64,000 nucleotides of DNA from Bryopsis sp. KO-2023 (taxonomy: Eukaryota; Chlorophyta; Ulvophyceae; Bryopsidales; Bryopsidaceae), in contig BSYQ01000010.1 in assembly GCA_030272585.1 (NCBI GenBank), forward strand, positions 3,782,001-3,846,000, written 5' to 3'. The position numbers and the translations under genes are program-made. Every line of letters begins with the position of its first letter. The first letter of the stretch is position 1. Below, in pieces: positions 54,824 to 64,000 of the stretch. Below the pieces are notes generated by a model. The model was not told where the DNA came from, ran no database searches, and saw only the letters and a list, made by a program, of their open reading frames with translations.

Positions 54824-56339
54824 TCATCCATCCATTTTTGCAGATGTTTCAACTGGCATTCCTTCACCTCCACCAGCTTTACCCCCATCCTTGTCTTTGC
54901 TGATCATTAGGGCTTCCTCTTTGTCTGACTCTTTCTCATCATCTTTCATTCGATTCTGGCGGTAATGCTGCCAAAAGAAAAACTGTTGGGCATGGACGGT
55001 TTCCTGTGCAAAAAAAAAAATAAAAAATGCTGGGGGTTGATCAGGAGGATTTTGACATTTTGATTTTTTTTTTTGATTTTTTTACTTTTCGAAGTAAAAA
55101 TGATGCTGCAGCCCTATGAAAAATCCTCCCCATCCACGAAGGTGATATATCCCTAACCAATATTAAAACTTGAATCAAAATGTTAGAAACAAACATCTAA
55201 AAAAAAAATCGTTAGATTCTTGTTTAAAAAGAAATTGTGCACTGAGGAGTTGAAAATATGATGAAATTCTTGACAGTGAACTGAAACACATAAGCCCTGA
55301 ATTCAATGTCAAAATGTATCATCCCACACAGTTCTAAACGCAGCGATGCAAAATGACTGCATACCTTGACTGCGTCCCTAGCCATTGCTTTTTGGAAATC
55401 CTTGTTTTGAATCATATCCAGGAAGTAAAAGGTGTGAGGATACCTGTGCATCGACACGCAAAATTGAGATGCATTTCCCCCAGATGAGAATTGCGATAAA
55501 CAAGCCAGGGTCACAATGAGTTGCAACAAAGGATGGACCCAAAAAAAAATCGAAGTTCAGCACGAAGACTTACACGATGTATTTTGCATATTTTGGCCGT
55601 TTCCAATATCTCAGGTATTTGAGATATTTCAGAAATGCTGGATCTTCAAACCATTGATTTTGTGCTAACCCTATGCCACAAGAAATCGAAAAACCAAACA
55701 GACATGAGATGATCCCTGGAAATCTTCAAACCAAAAATGTCGATGCACAGCATTTCTTCCACAGAAATTGCTGAAAAAATGAAACTGCGGGTGATATGCA
55801 TACGCAAATACAAGCAGATTTTGTCGAATACGCTGAAGGTAAAAAAAGAAGGTAATAATGTAAAAGGAGAACTGCATCGGCAGTTTTTTTTTGTGCTGCT
55901 CACAGTGAATGTATTGCGGACAAGCCAAACATTGAACGAATTCCAGCTCCAACTGAAATCGCTCCTTATCGGTGCACCAAAAATCCGCCTCCGTGAATTT
56001 CCTGCAGCAACACCATCAACTTCGATCGGAATCCTTTCATGGAGGAAAAAAACAGAAAGAAAAACAAAAACAAAAAACAGTCAGGGTGCATTATTCATCC
56101 CATCTCCATCAAAATTCCAACAAAGATTCAAAAATCCTCCATCACTGTCTTCCTGAATTATGATATGAGATATGAGGCCACTTAGGACCTGAGTTATTTT
56201 TAGCAGCACGTGTGCGATGTGTGAAGATTTTACAGGGTGTCCGACCAGTTTTCCACCTTTTTTTCCGCTTTTTCGAAACCTCTGCGACGCCACTATTCAC
56301 AGGGTCGGATGTTTCTTTGTTTTTGCTTTCGTCGCTCAT
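54824..56339 (-). CDS. MED31: Mediator complex subunit 31 (5 exons)
   Basis: Exons 56339-56280, 55988-55904, 55670-55574, 55443-55365 and 55003-54824 join in phase to about 166 residues. MED31 (SOH1) is a small, highly conserved middle-module subunit of Mediator, which links activators to RNA polymerase II. The core is unmistakable: RFQLELEFVQCLACPQYIH, LAQNQWFEDPAFLKYL, YLRYWKRPKYAKYIV, YPHTFYFLDMIQN and VHAQQFFFWQHYRQNR. The N-terminal 20 residues and the Lys/Glu/Gly-rich C-terminal 40 residues are lineage specific. The exon 1/2 junction is the least certain, because two acceptors lie 13 bases apart and only the inner one (ggag/GCG) keeps phase with the gtttcg donor. Head-to-head with thymidylate kinase. 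Confidence 0.92.
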
Positions 56340-56659
56340 TTTCCCCTCTTTTCACAACCCCCCTCCTTTCTGTCTGTCGACGAGCGTTTGTGAAATCAGT
56401 GCGATTGTGGTTATTCTGGCTCGTCAGACTGCAGTATAGCCCTCCACCCCAACGGTTTTCCCTCGAGGTCCGAAGTTCGTCGAAAACCACCAAGGAATTC
56501 GATAATAAGCACAAGGGGGGCAGGGAATAGCTGCAAGACAGTCCAAGGTTTTCGTTCTACAGCTGCTGATGTGCGCTGGTGATACAAAAGCTGACTAATG
56601 CATTTTTGCTTGAAGTTCAACCCTCAAGTTTCTGGCAGTCTCACTCTTTCGCTTCAAAT
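56340..56659. promoter_or_regulatory. Probable bidirectional promoter, MED31/thymidylate kinase
   Basis: Only 320 bases separate the two divergent start codons, so both promoters and both 5' leaders must overlap here. No clear TATA box is seen. Confidence 0.5.
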
Positions 56660-58319
56660 ATGCTGCTGCGAACGCTGGGGTCGAAGGGGCTCTGGACGGT
56701 GCACAAGAGTCGGTTGAGTTTCGCCAGATCGATCCAAGCAATGCGACCCGTGCGGATGGCGGCAGGTAACGAATGTATCGAAAGTCCGCAACCTCGAGGA
56801 GCGTTCATTCTTTTCGAGGGCGTGGATCACAGCGGAAAGACGACGCAAGCGAAAAGATTGGCTCAAGCGCTCAACGATCGAGATGTGAGTTTTGATTACG
56901 TGACGTACTGATTAACTTTGGATTTTGATGGTTGGAGTTCAGCTGCTGGAGGGCTGCGCATAGCATGCATATGTCAGTATATATGTGGTTGACTAGGGAG
57001 GGGCGTGTAGAGTTACTGGGGAATGCTGCTAGGTGAACGCGGAGTTTTGGAACTTTCCTGACCGCAACACGGGCCTCGGAAAAATCATCACTTCGTATCT
57101 ATCCGGAACGACCGACTGCGAGCCCGACATGGTGCACCTGCTTTTCGCCGCGAACAGAATGGAAAAGAGGTAGAAAAAAAAATGAATGATTTCTGTGGCA
57201 AATTTGCATGTTGGGGATTCAACCATGAACGCTTGATTTGCTGCTGTCTGGAATGATGGAGAATTTTTTCCTGTAGCATGTGGAAAAATAAAAAATAAAA
57301 ATATGACATGATAAAATGAAGCAGCACCAGGTTTTGGGTTGACCCATCCTATTTTCCTTGTTTGGAAAACTGAAAAAGGTTTGCGCTGTAACCCCCCCCC
57401 CCCCCTGAAGGGCATCCTTGTTGGAGAAGTTGAGATCTGGCGTCACAATCGTAATGGATCGATATTGCTATTCTGGGGCTGCCTTCACTATGGCGAAAAA
57501 CCTTCCTGGGTTGGATGCTGAATGGTGCAAATCTGTGGAAAGAGGAAAACTGCCAGAACCAGATCTGACATACTTTTTGGACCTGTCGGTGGAAGTGGCA
57601 GAAAAGCGGGCTGGCTTCGGATCGGAACGATATGAAAGAAGAGAATTTCAACAAGAGGTGAGTGCACAACATTGACGAGAATCGAAGTTCGTATGGGGCC
57701 TGTCAAAAATCTCCCCCCGCCCCCAAAAAAAAACCACCACCACCAAACAGATAACACACACACACCACTTTTTCGATTTCTTCCAGTCCAAAGAACAAGA
57801 TTCCTGTACAATTGCAGCAAAAATCCATGAAAATCAAGAAAAGGCTGCCCATGAACTGCTCCAAATTATGTTTTTGGTAAAATTCATAATACTGAACTGT
57901 GAACTGTGGTAGATCTGATCCATGTTTCAACTGTTGTTTGGTTGATTCCAAAATTCCAAATTCTGCATCGAGTCTGTTTTCTTTTTTCTTTTCGTCCGCT
58001 ACCATCCAGGTGCGTTCAGCCTTCCATAATCTGAGCAAATCCGAGGACTGGGAATTCATAGATGGTGCCGGAGATCCAGAAGAGATTCATGAAAAGGTCC
58101 GAAAACCCAGTCTTCTGAGCTCCTTTGACTAAACCTGCAAGACTTCGTTTGAATTGCATGGAACCCATTTCGTATTTAGCGATGCAAACAAAACTGGGAC
58201 GGGCTCGATATTGTGCTTTTTCTGTGCAGATTTTCAACCAATCCTTGAAGTTTGTGGAGGAGTGCAGGAAGAAGGGGCACGATCTCGGTCAGATTTGGGC
58301 TGGCAAGTTGAAGCAATGA
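56660..58319 (+). CDS. Thymidylate kinase (5 exons)
   Basis: Exons 56660-56884, 57033-57169, 57411-57657, 58010-58096 and 58230-58319 join in phase to 261 residues. The enzyme phosphorylates dTMP to dTDP for DNA synthesis. It shows the P-loop FEGVDHSGKTTQAKRL, FPDRNTGLGKII, HLLFAANRMEK, the DRYCYSGAAF motif and a GFGSERYE lid segment typical of the eukaryotic enzyme. The N-terminal 40 residues (MLLRTLGSKGLW...SFARSIQAM) are basic and non-acidic, like a mitochondrial presequence. In-frame methionines at 56741 and 56756 would give a cytosolic form just before the conserved core. Plant thymidylate kinase is known to be made in organellar and nuclear/cytosolic forms. The LID arginine region and the C-terminal IWAGKLKQ look complete. 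Confidence 0.94.
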
Positions 58320-58679
58320 TTTGTTTTGTTTTCTCTCTGGAGTTTGATCTCATCAACGAGCAAATAGTCTTTGGGTGTTGAATGAAAGCAGCAGTGGATA
58401 TCTTGTAACAATTCTGGATTAGATACTGACAAGAACTGGGGTTGATGGTCAATGAATACCAACGTTGTATCCAACCCCTCTGAAACGTGCCAATACAAAA
58501 AGGGGTTCAGACATAGTAATTCCATGCATAGACTGATATTGCAGTTTTCCCCATTACAGTGGCAGCCATATCGAACAGCCCCCAAACTCACAACATCTTC
58601 CACATCTTAATCGCCCCCGTGGCCTCAATGAAAGAACCCAAAACTCAAAAGACCTAGAAAGAAAAAACTACCGCAGCAA
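58320..58679. other. Convergent 3' spacer
   Basis: 360 bases between the stop codons of thymidylate kinase (+) and CDC5 (-). No gene; the two transcripts probably overlap or end close together. Confidence 0.5.
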
Positions 58680-63812
<5,133 letters not shown>

Positions 63813-64000
63813 GGTGGCTGTCTTCTTTGCGCAAAAAGAGGCGAAGCTTTGTTGAGTGGGAAAAAGCACGTTCCTGGGATGCAAAACGAAACACGCAGAA
63901 AATAAGTACTGCCTTGCTGTACGGCAGAGTGGCGTCGTACACACGCAATTTAGTTTTTGCGCACCACTCCAGTCGCAGTACTCAGCACCTCGTCCCCCTG
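63813..64000. other. CDC5 5' flank
   Basis: The last 188 bases should hold the CDC5 leader and proximal promoter; nothing else is recognisable before the window ends. Confidence 0.5.

Overview
The window looks like nuclear DNA of a photosynthetic eukaryote, most likely a green or early streptophyte alga. The reasons are many GT-AG introns, a plant-type B-box plus CCT (CONSTANS-like) protein, nuclear genes with plastid-type leaders (3-isopropylmalate dehydratase small subunit, thylakoid C-terminal processing protease), and conserved eukaryotic genes (CDC5, MED31, thymidylate kinase). The exact species is inference; I cannot name it from sequence alone.

Layout. 1-18143 is a nest of LTR retrotransposons, all reading on the minus strand. 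The host element B is old and incomplete in the window. Element A (891-7009, identical 273-bp LTRs, 5-bp target duplication) sits inside B's pol. Element C (11006-18063, identical 127-bp LTRs, 5-bp target duplication, one 2171-residue polyprotein) sits inside B's LTR. A 465-bp hAT-like MITE with an 8-bp target duplication sits inside element A. All three LTR elements share the same primer-binding site.

18144-39650 is a host region with an F-box gene (+), a decayed paralogue of a thrombospondin-repeat membrane protein (+), LEUD (-), an unrecognised plastid-type membrane protein (+), CtpA (+) and the intact thrombospondin/EGF membrane protein (-). The decayed and intact paralogues lie about 12 kb apart in inverted orientation and share a nearly identical 1.03-kb segment.

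39641-45016 is a homopolymer-rich gene desert. 45017-63812 is gene dense: an unrecognised 1176-residue protein (-), a CONSTANS-like factor (+), MED31 (-), thymidylate kinase (+) and CDC5 (-). I rebuilt exons of the host genes by hand from GT-AG sites, reading phase and protein family continuity; nearly all junctions keep phase exactly. LEUD and the plastid-type gene, the 1176-residue gene and CONSTANS-like, and MED31 and thymidylate kinase are divergent pairs; CtpA/thrombospondin and thymidylate kinase/CDC5 are convergent pairs. Introns and spacers repeatedly contain T-run/G-run (or C-run/A-run) junction tracts that look like a signature of this genome.
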